From Thermaceae bacterium (GTDB taxonomy: Bacteria; Deinococcota; Deinococci; Deinococcales; Marinithermaceae): a stretch of DNA of 5,715 nucleotides. Numbering within the stretch: position 1 is the stretch's first letter; each line of letters opens with the position of its first letter. The stretch spans positions 1-5,715 of the forward strand of contig JALVWZ010000426.1 of assembly GCA_027023115.1 (NCBI GenBank), written 5' to 3'. The notes under the pieces were generated by a model. The model made no database searches. It had not been told where the DNA came from and saw nothing but the letters and a program-made list of their open reading frames with translations. A program made the translations under genes and the position numbers. Positions 5,585 through 5,715 of the stretch are shown here, in pieces.

Positions 5585-5715
5585 CTAGCCCACCTCCGCT
5601 TCCAGGCGCTGCATCCTCTCCAGCTCGGCGTAGCGGCCGCCGGCTGCCAGAAGTTCTTCGTGGGTGCCCTCCTCGACGATGCGGCCGTCTTCCAGCACCA
5701 CTATCCAGTCGGCGT
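5585..5715 (-). CDS. C-terminal end of a second ABC exporter half-transporter (heterodimer partner, 5' end off window)
   Basis: Reading the minus strand from the window edge gives 43 codons ending in TAG (5587-5585). The peptide starts [20 protein letters not shown] and continues [15 protein letters not shown], the standard tail of an ABC ATPase domain after the switch histidine, followed by a short charged helix. The downstream subunit has the parallel tail [18 protein letters not shown]. The tandem arrangement with abutting stop and start codons says that the two products pair as a heterodimer, with this gene first in the operon. Its Walker motifs and membrane domain lie outside the window, so whether it holds the degenerate Walker B cannot be read here. 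Confidence 0.92.
   Translation of the reverse strand, partial: ADWIVVLEDGRIVEEGTHEELLAAGGRYAELERMQRLEAEVG
5592..5597 (-). promoter_or_regulatory. Strong Shine-Dalgarno (GGAGGT) setting the TTG start
   Basis: On the minus strand GGAGGT lies inside the last codons of the upstream ABC gene, 7 bases before the TTG. It explains how a non-ATG start directly after a stop codon is used, and it indicates translational coupling of the two subunits. Confidence 0.8.

Overview
This is a high-GC bacterial segment that most resembles the Thermales (Deinococcota; a Thermus/Meiothermus/Oceanithermus-type genome). The grounds are a 575-residue PolX-type DNA polymerase whose PHP domain closely matches what I recall of the Thermus thermophilus enzyme, a heterodimeric ABC exporter of TmrAB type, and start codons placed just after -10-like hexamers. 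The assignment is inferred from remembered homologues, not from a search.

Layout. Bases 1-488 (+) hold the C-terminal end of a protein that looks like a beta-propeller or PQQ-like repeat protein; its start is off the window. It converges across 62 bp with polX (551-2278, -). A 50-bp divergent gap (2279-2328) separates polX from a fumarylacetoacetate hydrolase (FAH) superfamily gene (2329-3090, +), and both genes carry -10-like hexamers so close to their ATGs that leaderless or nearly leaderless transcripts are likely. A 685-bp non-coding convergent gap follows (3091-3775). It is packed with short repeats: degenerate heptamer arrays, two copies of a 36-bp palindrome-containing element, a C-rich/G-rich hairpin that also fits a G-quadruplex pattern, and other hairpins. 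The minus strand then carries a complete ABC exporter half-transporter (3776-5584, TTG start) and, directly upstream of it, the last 43 codons of a second half-transporter (5585-5715, cut by the window edge).

How the genes work together. The two ABC genes form one operon (stop and start codons abut) and probably encode a heterodimeric exporter with one degenerate ATP site: the complete subunit keeps the catalytic Walker B glutamate but has an altered signature motif (LSTGQ). PolX (gap-filling DNA repair with 3'-end processing) and the FAH-family enzyme (small-molecule catabolism) are housekeeping or accessory functions with no evident link to each other or to the transporter. The protein-coding content is conventional. 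The intergenic repeat cluster is the least explained part of the window.
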